Origin: CAMDMI01 sp044359055
GTDB lineage: Bacteria; Bacteroidota; Bacteroidia; Cytophagales; Flexibacteraceae
Assembly (NCBI GenBank): GCA_044359055.1
Contig: JBIKMV010000055.1
Span: 1-14,244, forward strand
DNA length: 14,244 nt
Direction: 5' to 3'
The position numbers and the translations under genes are program-made. Below are positions 7,694 to 14,244 of the stretch, in pieces (the stretch's first letter is position 1; each line of letters begins with the position of its first letter). Under the pieces are notes generated by a model that did not search any database, was not told the origin of the DNA, and saw nothing but the letters and a program-made list of their open reading frames with translations.

Positions 7694-8131
7694 TCAATCT
7701 ACTCCGATGTCTTCGTTCCACAATTCGGGCTTTTCGCGAATAAATTCCTCCATCATTTCCACACATTCCGGATCGCTCAGGTCCAGTACTTCCACCCCGT
7801 GGCTGCGCATAAACTCCGGAGCGCCGGGAAAAGTTCTCGACTCGCCCACAATCACTTTTTTTATTCCGAACTGCACCACAGTGCCCGCACACATATAGCA
7901 TGGCATAAGGGTGGAATAGAGAGTAGTCCCTTTGTAGCTGCCGATCCGCCCGGCATTACGGAGGCAATCGGTTTCGGCATGGGTCATGGGGTCGCCTTTC
8001 TGTACCCTTTGGTTGTGCCCCCTTCCGATAATTTTTCCATCCTTTACCAGAACCGAACCAATGGGAATTCCTCCTTCGGAAAGTCCCTGTCTCGCCTCGG
8101 CTATGGCAGCCTTCATAAATTCGTCTTTCAT
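7694..8131 (-). CDS. Cytosine/nucleoside deaminase, yeast Fcy1-like
   Basis: This 145-residue zinc-dependent deaminase belongs to the cytidine deaminase superfamily. The zinc site is complete: His51 and the proton-shuttling Glu53 in THAETD, and Cys78 and Cys81 in MPCYMC. Beyond the generic motifs it shares several stretches with yeast cytosine deaminase Fcy1 as I recall that sequence: EGGIPIGSVL, GRGHNQRVQKG, TTLYSTLMPC, a VVGE-like IVGES, and the C-terminal ELWNEDIG, whose Trp138 and Asp141 correspond to yeast residues closing the pyrimidine pocket. Cytosine to uracil conversion is thus a reasonable inference, but bacterial relatives are usually annotated only as nucleoside deaminase, and guanine or another base cannot be excluded. 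The ATG at 8131 was chosen over an upstream TTG at 8158 because it matches the family N terminus. It sits four bases ahead of ribH. Confidence 0.85.
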   Translation of the reverse strand: MKDEFMKAAIAEARQGLSEGGIPIGSVLVKDGKIIGRGHNQRVQKGDPMTHAETDCLRNAGRIGSYKGTTLYSTLMPCYMCAGTVVQFGIKKVIVGESRTFPGAPEFMRSHGVEVLDLSDPECVEMMEEFIREKPELWNEDIGVD

Positions 8132-8180
8132 CTTTACCAAGCGATTCTTTTGCCGCAATTAACCCCAAAGGATTGGATGT

Positions 8181-8321
8181 TCAAAACAGAAAGAGAATTT
8201 CGGGGCTATGCGCATCTGCACTATACATCAATTCCAACATGTCATTGCCGGTTCTGCCCAATAGGTACACGCTTTCCTGAATGACTGAAAAATCAGGGTC
8301 CGGGCAAAGACCTTTTTCCAT
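8181..8321 (-). CDS. Possible small protein, 46 residues, unknown function
   Basis: An ATG at 8321, seven bases after the stop of the giant exported protein gene, opens a frame of 46 codons ending in TGA at 8181. It fills most of the 197-base gap before the deaminase. The predicted product starts MEKGLCPDPD and has a helix-like middle (FSVIQESVYLLGRTGNDMLE), one Cys, and an FLF ending. A weak AGG lies six bases upstream of the ATG. I recognise no family. For it: position, tight spacing and a plausible protein-like composition. Against: short length, so chance is a real alternative, and it could also be a decayed gene fragment. Confidence 0.35.
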   Translation of the reverse strand: MEKGLCPDPDFSVIQESVYLLGRTGNDMLELMYSADAHSPEILFLF

Positions 8322-8328
8322 AAAGTAC

Positions 8329-11300
8329 CTAAAAGCCGTCTTCTTCTTTCTTCTCTTCCTTTTTTTCCTCCTTTTTGGGCTCTTCAGACTCTTCGGTTTG
8401 CTCGTCTTTCTCTTTTTCTTTCTTTTTCTTCTTATCTTTTTTCAGCGGTTTGGCCTCGCCGTCTTCTTCTTCTTCTGTATTTTCTTCGGCAGGTTTCTGC
8501 GGCTTTTCTTCAGATTTTTTACCGGAGCCAAACTCATCATCATCGGCTGGTGGTTCTTCTTTCTTCTTGTCTTCGTTGCCTTCTTCCTCTCCTTCTGTTT
8601 CAGCTTTTTTCTTTTTCTTATTATCCTTTGGCATTTCAGGTTCCTCCTCAGTAACCTCCCGGTTTTCGTCTTCCTTTTCTTTGTCGCGGGTAGCAGGTTT
8701 CTCTTCCACTATTTCTCCTACATCTATGCCGAGATAGTTTTTCTTAAATGTCTTGATAAAGCGGTTTTTTTCGTAGCTCTCTGCCCTCGCAAAGAAAAAA
8801 GCACCTTCTTTTCCTTCTTTCGCCTTGCTTTCGATAGCAAGATTGAATTCGTCCTGCGCCGAACTCAGACCAAGCCTTTTCATATCGTCGTAGCCAAAGT
8901 AGTACCAGCTGTCCGGCGAGGGCTCCAGATACAAGGTAATCAGCGGAGTTCCAGAGGTGTATTTTATCTCTAGCATGCCGTCCATGCGGGCGTTTATCTG
9001 GGTATTCTGAATGTGGCTGATTCCGATTTTTCCAGTAGAATACCAGGCCCTATGCTTGGCATTCCAGTTCAGGGTGACATCAGAAATGAACAGGCTCTTA
9101 TTGAACTTATTCACCACCTGAAAAACCGGCACATTCCGAGACTGATTCTGCTTTTCGTATTCTTTGCCAAGTTTGTCTCCGGCCATGTCTGCAAGCCTGA
9201 AGGCAAGCACCGTCTTGTCGTCAATGCCCTCGGGCAGGCCCATATCTGCTACACGCGCCGCCATGGTAGTGGCCATATTTTTCCAGGCCGGTCCCGGCAT
9301 ACTAAAGTCCAGAGCAAGAGAAGCATTCAGCTGAAAAAAGCCGCTGTCTAAATAGCAGAGGCCCTTTCCTGCTCCGCTTAAAGAAAAATCCTTATCGGGG
9401 CTGCCCTGAAGATTAAGCTTTCCGTTGACGGTAATTTTGGAAGTAAAATCATTGAAGGTGAGTATTCCTCCATCATACACCTTTTCATCGAAGCGCTCCT
9501 GAGAACCAATCCTGAAGTCCTTGGTTTTTTCAACGAAGTTCAGAATGCCCGAGGCCAGGAACAACTCCTTGTCTTCCGGATTGTGTTTTGGCCCCAGAAA
9601 AGTGGTGTACAATTTGTTGCTGCCGTCTTCCAGTAAAAGGCCTGAAACCAGTGGCTGTCCGTCTTCATCGGTTGCATTGGCCACATTCAGCACAAATTCC
9701 TTGCTCTGACCATCGGTTTTGTAATTCACCCAACCGGTGTTTTTGTTGCGTTTGAGGTCGAGCTTTATCTGCCCTTCAAATTCCAGATTGGGCTTCAGGG
9801 CAGACATGAGAACATTGCCCTTGAACAAAATGCCTTCCGCCAGTTTTATGGGCTGAGTCTCCGGCACCTCACCGCCCGAAACGGTGTAGATATCATCAGA
9901 GTCTCCCTTTTCAGGCTTTCCTGTTTGGGGATTGACCAGACTAAACTCGTTGAACTTGATGAAAAGGGTATCTTTCAGCACATTGACATAGCGGTAAATC
10001 CCATCACCTTCAAATACTTTCCGGCTGATAATCTTGATGTTGGCTTTCTTCAGGGTATGGTATTTGTTTTCTCTGTCCACCACTACTGTAGCATTGTTGA
10101 GGGTTTTCATATTTCCCCCTTCTAAGATGGAAACGGTATTGCTGTCGGGCGTAATTTCGGCATCAGCCACATGGATATAGGGAATACCCGAAATGCTCAG
10201 ATTGTGGCTGGGAATATCATAAATGGCAGCGGCAGCATAGAAATACAGGGAATCCTGAGCGGGATTAGTGCTGTAGAAGTATGAATTTTTCAGATCAACA
10301 CTGTCTGGGCGGGTCATGGTAATCTGCTTTCTTTCTATCCACCAGGTAGCTTTTGGCATAGATGTTTTGTACTGGCAAAAGGGCAGCACATTGGAGGCAT
10401 AGCCTTTTACTTCAGGCGAAAAATCTGCCCTTTGTTCCTTCAGTGAAAATTCCAGCCTTACATTCCGACAGGCAAAAGCAGGTTTAATGGGATTGGTGGA
10501 TTTTACTTCGAATGATGCCCTGCGTGCTGTAAAGGATTCTTTCAGAAATTTGTATCTCTCCGACTCAGCTTTTGATCCAGCTGTTTCCATCATTCCTCTT
10601 CCGGCCAGTCCGGAGGGAGAGAGCGACAGGAGCCCTTCCAGATTGATTTTCTTGTCATAAAGCTGAAAAGGCATACCCTTGGCGTTGATGAAGTTCATGG
10701 CTTTTTTTCTGGGATTCCATTTCAGGGCATAAGCACGGATGTCGCAGTCGGGAAATTCTATGCCGGCCACAAGGGCGGGCTCCATTCTGGCTTTGCGGCC
10801 CCGGGCAATAAGGGAATCCTGATAAAAGACAAAGTCTTCGGAAAACACTGTGGCATTGAGGTATCTGATTTCTCCGTTTCCACGCAAGCCTTTGGTATCC
10901 AGTGAAATGGTTCCTACAAACCTGGCATCTGTGCCATATAATTGATACCCTTCGGCAGGGGTTTTGTGGACAAAGCCCAGGGATTTGTCGGGGCGTACTT
11001 TCAGCTGTTCTGCAAACTCCGGGAAAATAGAATCGGAGTGAAAAGTTCCGCTGAAAGTCAGATTTTTGCCGTTGTTGCTATTGGCCGAATCAAATTCAAA
11101 AGGTGGTATCCTGAAAAATACTTCTGCGCTGTACTTCCCTTTAAGGTATTCATCGCCGTCGAAATAAATATAAGAGGGAGTTTTGATGTCGAAAATGGGA
11201 TACTGCGGAAGTTTCTTTTTAGATGATTTGTTGTTGGGCTCATTGATATACAGGATTCCATGACCTATGGCATCCTGCCCTTCCTTCGCATTTTTATCCT

Positions 11301-13401
11301 GACCATACATCCGGTCAAAAAGGGGTTTCCCGTCTTTGCCTTTTTTGGAAGACTCGATTTCCATGGAATCTATGGCTGTCAGGTCTATCTTGAATTCGCC
11401 GTAGTCAAACTTAAACTTATCACCATAAGCGGCTATTTTTCCGGCACTTATCTTTCCGTTGAATTCAAAATTCCTGTTTCCTTTTATGGTTAGCTTTTTG
11501 TCTCTAGGCTCAATGAATACCCGGAGGGAATCGGAGAGATAGAACCGCTGAACCCCGTAAATGGTAATGTCTGAGGTATCCACCGAAATCCGTCCGTTGG
11601 CTCTCGGAGGCGCAAGGGAGGGAATGGACAACTGATCATAATCTTTCTTGTTTCTCTGGGCATCGGTGTAGCGAAACAGATTTTCCCTTATTCTGATGTT
11701 GCCGGTCCGTTCGTCGTAATCAATAAAACCGAGGCTTGCCACAGAAGACATACCGGATTTAACAGAATTGATATTCTGCTTGAAATCCGTGGCCATATCG
11801 TTGATGTTGAACTCCTCCGATTTTACCTTTTTGGCATAGCCCTGCAACATCATGAGGGGATGAAAAGAGTACAGGCCCTGGATCTCTGAAAACCGTTTGT
11901 TGGTAAAAAAATCAATGGATTCGAACTGGGCCGGCACCCGGGTTCGGGCATTGATTACATGGAGATCAATGTGGCTTTTATCCAAATCCCAAACCAGCAA
12001 ATCGCACATAATCTGCATGTTGTGCCCGGAATCGAAAAAGGGACAATCTTTGAACCTGCCTTTTTCTTTGTAAAGCCTCAATTCCCGCCTTATTGTATTG
12101 TAAACCAGGCGGCAAGCCGGATGCACAATGGAATCGTTGCCGTAATACACCACAGTATAGGTAGCATTGGAAGTGATGCTGGTATCGTTGAAATCAAATC
12201 GGTTGGATACCAGGGAAACAGCATAATTGTTGTTTTTCCTGAATTTCAGGATGCTTCTCCCCCCGAAAACCGAGGAACTGTTTACCCTTCTTCCTTCCAT
12301 GGAAAATCCACCCTGATAAAAAATCCCCTCGTCTTTAATGTCTTTGAACCGGGACTCATTGTAGTAGGACTTGAACCTCGGATAAACGGCATCTTCGGAA
12401 CTGGTTTTTCGCTTTGATTTCCACTCGAAAGCTCCCAGAACGGTGGCTTCCAGCCGGTTGATGTTGTAGAGCATCACATTGTCGGCACTGATTTCAGGAT
12501 AGCGAACCCTGAAGCTGTATTTTTTCAGGGTAACATATACTTCTGTGCGCCTGAGCCCTGCATTGAGGAAATCCATCAATCCACCGTCGCCCACGAAAAT
12601 ACCGCTGGCTATCATGTAGGTGCCGTTTGTTTTGCGGAGGGTAGCCGAATCGAAACCGGTTTCAAACTTAAGACTGACCTGCTCAAAGGTAATAACCGGC
12701 CCTTTGATTTCGGGCATATCCATGGGCACTTCCACATACTGAGTAGGCTTATTTTCCGTTTCCTGAATCCCAACGGGCTGAGTTTCCTTATCCCAGTCTT
12801 CGAAGGCCTTGTCCGAAACCTGCTCCGCTACTTTTGGCGAGGCCGTATCTGCTGAAACATCAGGCCCCACCCAGTCAAAATTGATTTTCCCGGGTTTGCT
12901 TACCTTAAGTTTATAAAAACCATTGGTAAAGAGCATATTAAACTTAAAATAAAGAAACAGGTTGGAGATGTAGGCCATGGCAGGATTCGGCTGAAAATTG
13001 GCCATCACCTTTCCTGTGGTTTCTATCAGTTTCTGAAAAGCCTGGGGTTCCATCTGTCTTTTGGAAGCCAGAATCATCAGGTCAATCACCTTCTCAAAAT
13101 GCGGTGCAGGACGGTATTTCTTCCGGAGCATCTCGTTGCTGAGTGCAATGAAAGCTTTCTTCTGATCTGCCGTCAATTTTCCTCCGTTCCAGAGCTCCTC
13201 AAAATCCATGGCAGATTTTTCAACCTCAACCAATTTGGTTTTTCGCATCATCTCGCCAAGTTCACGGATAAACTCAGCTTCAGTTTCTGAAAACCGGGTG
13301 GGAAGCCCTGCAACCTGTCCGCCGCCCTGCGCAAAAACAGGCGTGACGGAAGACCACAGAAGGCCAAAAATCAGAATTGCAAAAAATTTGATCAGGCGCA
13401 T
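8329..13401 (-). CDS. Giant exported protein of unknown function with Glu/Lys-rich C-terminal tail
   Basis: I do not recognise a named family. The ATG at 13401 gives 1690 residues and begins with a clear signal peptide (MRLIKFFAILIFGLLWSSV, then PVFAQ with likely cleavage after Gln25); the open frame runs back to 13572 but only overlaps prmA. Residues about 35 to 165 look helical. From about 170 to 1560 the protein is rich in alternating polar and hydrophobic stretches and G-x-G turns, suggesting repeated beta structure. An internal repeat of about 93 residues occurs at 818 to 872 and 911 to 967 (QLY, SL, GLxGxG, then AR). L(K/N)WN recurs near residues 893 and 1444. The last 125 residues are almost wholly charged. 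No transmembrane span follows the signal peptide, so a periplasmic or outer-membrane-facing location is inferred. A role like AsmA/TamB or Lpt bridging proteins is only a speculation from beta-rich repeats and size. The gene lies 82 bases after prmA. Confidence 0.88.
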   Translation of the reverse strand: MRLIKFFAILIFGLLWSSVTPVFAQGGGQVAGLPTRFSETEAEFIRELGEMMRKTKLVEVEKSAMDFEELWNGGKLTADQKKAFIALSNEMLRKKYRPAPHFEKVIDLMILASKRQMEPQAFQKLIETTGKVMANFQPNPAMAYISNLFLYFKFNMLFTNGFYKLKVSKPGKINFDWVGPDVSADTASPKVAEQVSDKAFEDWDKETQPVGIQETENKPTQYVEVPMDMPEIKGPVITFEQVSLKFETGFDSATLRKTNGTYMIASGIFVGDGGLMDFLNAGLRRTEVYVTLKKYSFRVRYPEISADNVMLYNINRLEATVLGAFEWKSKRKTSSEDAVYPRFKSYYNESRFKDIKDEGIFYQGGFSMEGRRVNSSSVFGGRSILKFRKNNNYAVSLVSNRFDFNDTSITSNATYTVVYYGNDSIVHPACRLVYNTIRRELRLYKEKGRFKDCPFFDSGHNMQIMCDLLVWDLDKSHIDLHVINARTRVPAQFESIDFFTNKRFSEIQGLYSFHPLMMLQGYAKKVKSEEFNINDMATDFKQNINSVKSGMSSVASLGFIDYDERTGNIRIRENLFRYTDAQRNKKDYDQLSIPSLAPPRANGRISVDTSDITIYGVQRFYLSDSLRVFIEPRDKKLTIKGNRNFEFNGKISAGKIAAYGDKFKFDYGEFKIDLTAIDSMEIESSKKGKDGKPLFDRMYGQDKNAKEGQDAIGHGILYINEPNNKSSKKKLPQYPIFDIKTPSYIYFDGDEYLKGKYSAEVFFRIPPFEFDSANSNNGKNLTFSGTFHSDSIFPEFAEQLKVRPDKSLGFVHKTPAEGYQLYGTDARFVGTISLDTKGLRGNGEIRYLNATVFSEDFVFYQDSLIARGRKARMEPALVAGIEFPDCDIRAYALKWNPRKKAMNFINAKGMPFQLYDKKINLEGLLSLSPSGLAGRGMMETAGSKAESERYKFLKESFTARRASFEVKSTNPIKPAFACRNVRLEFSLKEQRADFSPEVKGYASNVLPFCQYKTSMPKATWWIERKQITMTRPDSVDLKNSYFYSTNPAQDSLYFYAAAAIYDIPSHNLSISGIPYIHVADAEITPDSNTVSILEGGNMKTLNNATVVVDRENKYHTLKKANIKIISRKVFEGDGIYRYVNVLKDTLFIKFNEFSLVNPQTGKPEKGDSDDIYTVSGGEVPETQPIKLAEGILFKGNVLMSALKPNLEFEGQIKLDLKRNKNTGWVNYKTDGQSKEFVLNVANATDEDGQPLVSGLLLEDGSNKLYTTFLGPKHNPEDKELFLASGILNFVEKTKDFRIGSQERFDEKVYDGGILTFNDFTSKITVNGKLNLQGSPDKDFSLSGAGKGLCYLDSGFFQLNASLALDFSMPGPAWKNMATTMAARVADMGLPEGIDDKTVLAFRLADMAGDKLGKEYEKQNQSRNVPVFQVVNKFNKSLFISDVTLNWNAKHRAWYSTGKIGISHIQNTQINARMDGMLEIKYTSGTPLITLYLEPSPDSWYYFGYDDMKRLGLSSAQDEFNLAIESKAKEGKEGAFFFARAESYEKNRFIKTFKKNYLGIDVGEIVEEKPATRDKEKEDENREVTEEEPEMPKDNKKKKKAETEGEEEGNEDKKKEEPPADDDEFGSGKKSEEKPQKPAEENTEEEEDGEAKPLKKDKKKKKEKEKDEQTEESEEPKKEEKKEEKKEEDGF
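8332..8706 (-). repeat. Low-complexity Glu/Lys-coding polypurine tract (C-terminal tail)
   Basis: The last 125 codons of the giant exported protein encode nearly only Glu, Lys, Asp, Pro and a few small residues, with runs such as KKKKK and EEEE, ending in EEDGF. The coding strand is strongly purine-rich; the plus strand shows uninterrupted pyrimidine runs of 38 bases (8339 to 8376) and 29 bases (8405 to 8433). Such tracts favour replication slippage and can form triplex structures, so copy number of the short units may vary between strains. The large Phe-rich open frame on the plus strand here is a by-product. Confidence 0.8.
10501..10950 (-). repeat. Internal protein repeat within the giant exported protein (two copies)
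   Basis: Copy 1 covers residues 818 to 872 (10786 to 10950) and copy 2 residues 911 to 967 (10501 to 10671), offset by 93 residues. Both have an aromatic followed by QLY, then a Gly, SL, three variable residues, GLxGxG, a Ser-Glu pair about 12 to 15 residues later, and AR. The copies are diverged, so the evidence is pattern identity read by eye and not a computed alignment. Confidence 0.5.
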
Positions 13402-13453
13402 AAGCAGGCGATGGGAAAGATGGTCAGTATTTTGAAACCATTTCGGGGCAGCA

Positions 13454-13485
13454 AAATACCTTTTGATTGGAATAATTCCAGATTC
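13454..13485 (-). promoter_or_regulatory. Candidate promoter/shared upstream element before the giant exported protein gene
   Basis: Minus-strand reading gives TCTG, 20 bases, then TATTTTGC, a loose match to the Bacteroidota -33/-7 promoter. It contains an 11-base perfect odd palindrome, GGAAT-T-ATTCC (13469 to 13479). The element overlaps the prmA stop codon (13484 to 13486) and ends 52 bases before the ATG at 13401. Its similarity to the element before acpP is the main reason to call it; the palindrome is only half preserved there. Confidence 0.38.
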
Positions 13486-14244
13486 AGGTGCATTTTTTAT
13501 ACAAAAGGCAGGCCCAGTTGTCTTTTTCGCTCCGGTCTGCAAGCTGTAAACTAAAGGCCGAGGCCGAAGCATTCAGTTCGGGAATGTCTTCTGTGTAAAA
13601 GCCGGAAACGAAAAGCAAGCCCGAATCCTGAAGGCATTGCGCATAAAATTCCATTTCGGCCAGAAGAATGTTTTTGTTGATGTTGGCCAGGATCACTTCT
13701 GCCGGTCGGGCTCCGGATTGCTTTACAGAATCGGCCTCCACCATTCGGATTTTGCGGCATTGGTTGCCGCTTACATTTTCCTTTCCGTTTTCGATGCACC
13801 AGGGATCGTTGTCAAAGGCCAGAACCTCTGAGGCACCCAGTTTTTCGGCCATGATAGCCAAAATTCCGGTTCCTGAGCCTGCATCCACCACCGATTTTCC
13901 GGCAGGTGGAAATTTCAAAAGCATGGAAATCACCTGTACCGTGGTGGGATGATGACCTGTGCCGAAGCTCATTTTGGGAATGATTTCCAGTACAAAGGGA
14001 TAATCGCCGCTAGTATGATGAAAAGGGGCCTTAATTAAAACCTGATTGTCTATCACCACCGGTTCATAGTGGCTTTCCCATTTCTTATTCCAGTTTTCCC
14101 GGGCAATTTTCTGAAAGCTGTAGGAAAGCGGAATCCTGCCGGCGTATGTTTCCAGCAACAACTTGGTCTCTTCAAAGTCCAGATCATCCTCCAAAATAAA
14201 AGCAGAAAACCCGGAATTGAATTCTTCAAAAGACTCAAATTCCA
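13484..14244 (-). CDS. prmA: Ribosomal protein L11 methyltransferase PrmA (partial, N terminus cut by window edge)
   Basis: PrmA trimethylates ribosomal protein L11 using S-adenosylmethionine. The visible 252 codons are open to the right edge and no credible start lies inside; the TTG at 14194 falls inside the N-terminal domain (FEEFNSGFSAFILEDDLDF continues upstream). The N-terminal substrate-recognition domain is followed by the PrmA signature PKMSFGTGHHPTT, the SAM-binding motif I VVDAGSGTGILAI, the acidic FDNDPWCIENGKENV, and ILANINKNILL corresponding to the family's Asn-rich catalytic motif. About 25 to 30 N-terminal residues should lie outside the window. The assignment rests on the linked signature motifs and is firm. 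Confidence 0.93.
   Translation of the reverse strand, partial: EFESFEEFNSGFSAFILEDDLDFEETKLLLETYAGRIPLSYSFQKIARENWNKKWESHYEPVVIDNQVLIKAPFHHTSGDYPFVLEIIPKMSFGTGHHPTTVQVISMLLKFPPAGKSVVDAGSGTGILAIMAEKLGASEVLAFDNDPWCIENGKENVSGNQCRKIRMVEADSVKQSGARPAEVILANINKNILLAEMEFYAQCLQDSGLLFVSGFYTEDIPELNASASAFSLQLADRSEKDNWACLLYKKCT

Noticed and set aside
7547..8284. Plus-strand open frame of 245 codons opposite ribH and the deaminase
   Set aside because: Antisense to two genes with complete active sites; no protein family features seen.
8281..8973. Plus-strand open frame rich in Phe, looking like a membrane protein
   Set aside because: It is the complement of the Glu/Lys codons of the giant protein tail; GAA and AAG read backwards give TTC and CTT. 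The hydrophobicity is an artefact.
13402..13572. N-terminal extension of the giant protein by 57 residues
   Set aside because: It would place a non-export sequence ahead of a clear signal peptide and overlap the end of prmA; the ATG at 13401 is the natural start.
1..14244. Search for CRISPR arrays, tRNA or rRNA genes, insertion sequences and defence-type gene clusters
   Set aside because: No regularly spaced direct repeats, cloverleaf-like segments, transposase motifs or terminal repeats were seen; all genes fit housekeeping or envelope roles apart from the unknown giant protein and the small ORF, whose functions are not known.

Overview
The window looks like ordinary chromosomal DNA from a member of the Bacteroidota (Bacteroidetes). 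The support is the gene order acpP-fabF-rnc, a large multi-spanning YfhO-family protein of the length common in that phylum, mostly weak Shine-Dalgarno sites, and two upstream elements resembling the Bacteroidota -33/-7 promoter (TTTG, about 19 bases, TA..TTTG). This placement is inference. Base composition and coding style look uniform, and I saw no insertion sequence, tRNA, rRNA, CRISPR array or other mobile element.

Every supported gene lies on the minus strand, so transcription runs from high to low coordinates. From the right edge: prmA (ribosomal protein L11 methyltransferase, N terminus outside the window); a 1690-residue exported protein of unknown function with an internal repeat and a 125-residue Glu/Lys tail; a possible 46-residue small ORF; a cytosine/nucleoside deaminase resembling yeast Fcy1; ribH (lumazine synthase) four bases later; then acpP, fabF, rnc, a UDP-GlcNAc 2-epimerase (wecB/wbpI type) with a TTG start, a YfhO-family membrane protein, and recQ, cut by the left edge.

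There may be two transcription units. Two gaps, before the giant exported protein and before acpP, carry a similar element of about 32 bases (26 aligned identities). It can be read as a Bacteroidota promoter, perhaps with an operator. The first unit would cover the giant protein, the small ORF, the deaminase and ribH; the second would cover acpP through rnc and possibly wecB, the YfhO gene and recQ. Functionally the window mixes fatty-acid synthesis (acpP, fabF), RNA processing (rnc), ribosome modification (prmA), riboflavin synthesis (ribH), pyrimidine salvage (deaminase), surface glycan supply and modification (epimerase, YfhO) and DNA repair (recQ).

No gap exceeds 300 bases. I found no clear new multi-gene system. 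The best candidates for something undescribed are the giant exported protein with its internal repeat and charged tail, the shared upstream element, and the small ORF.
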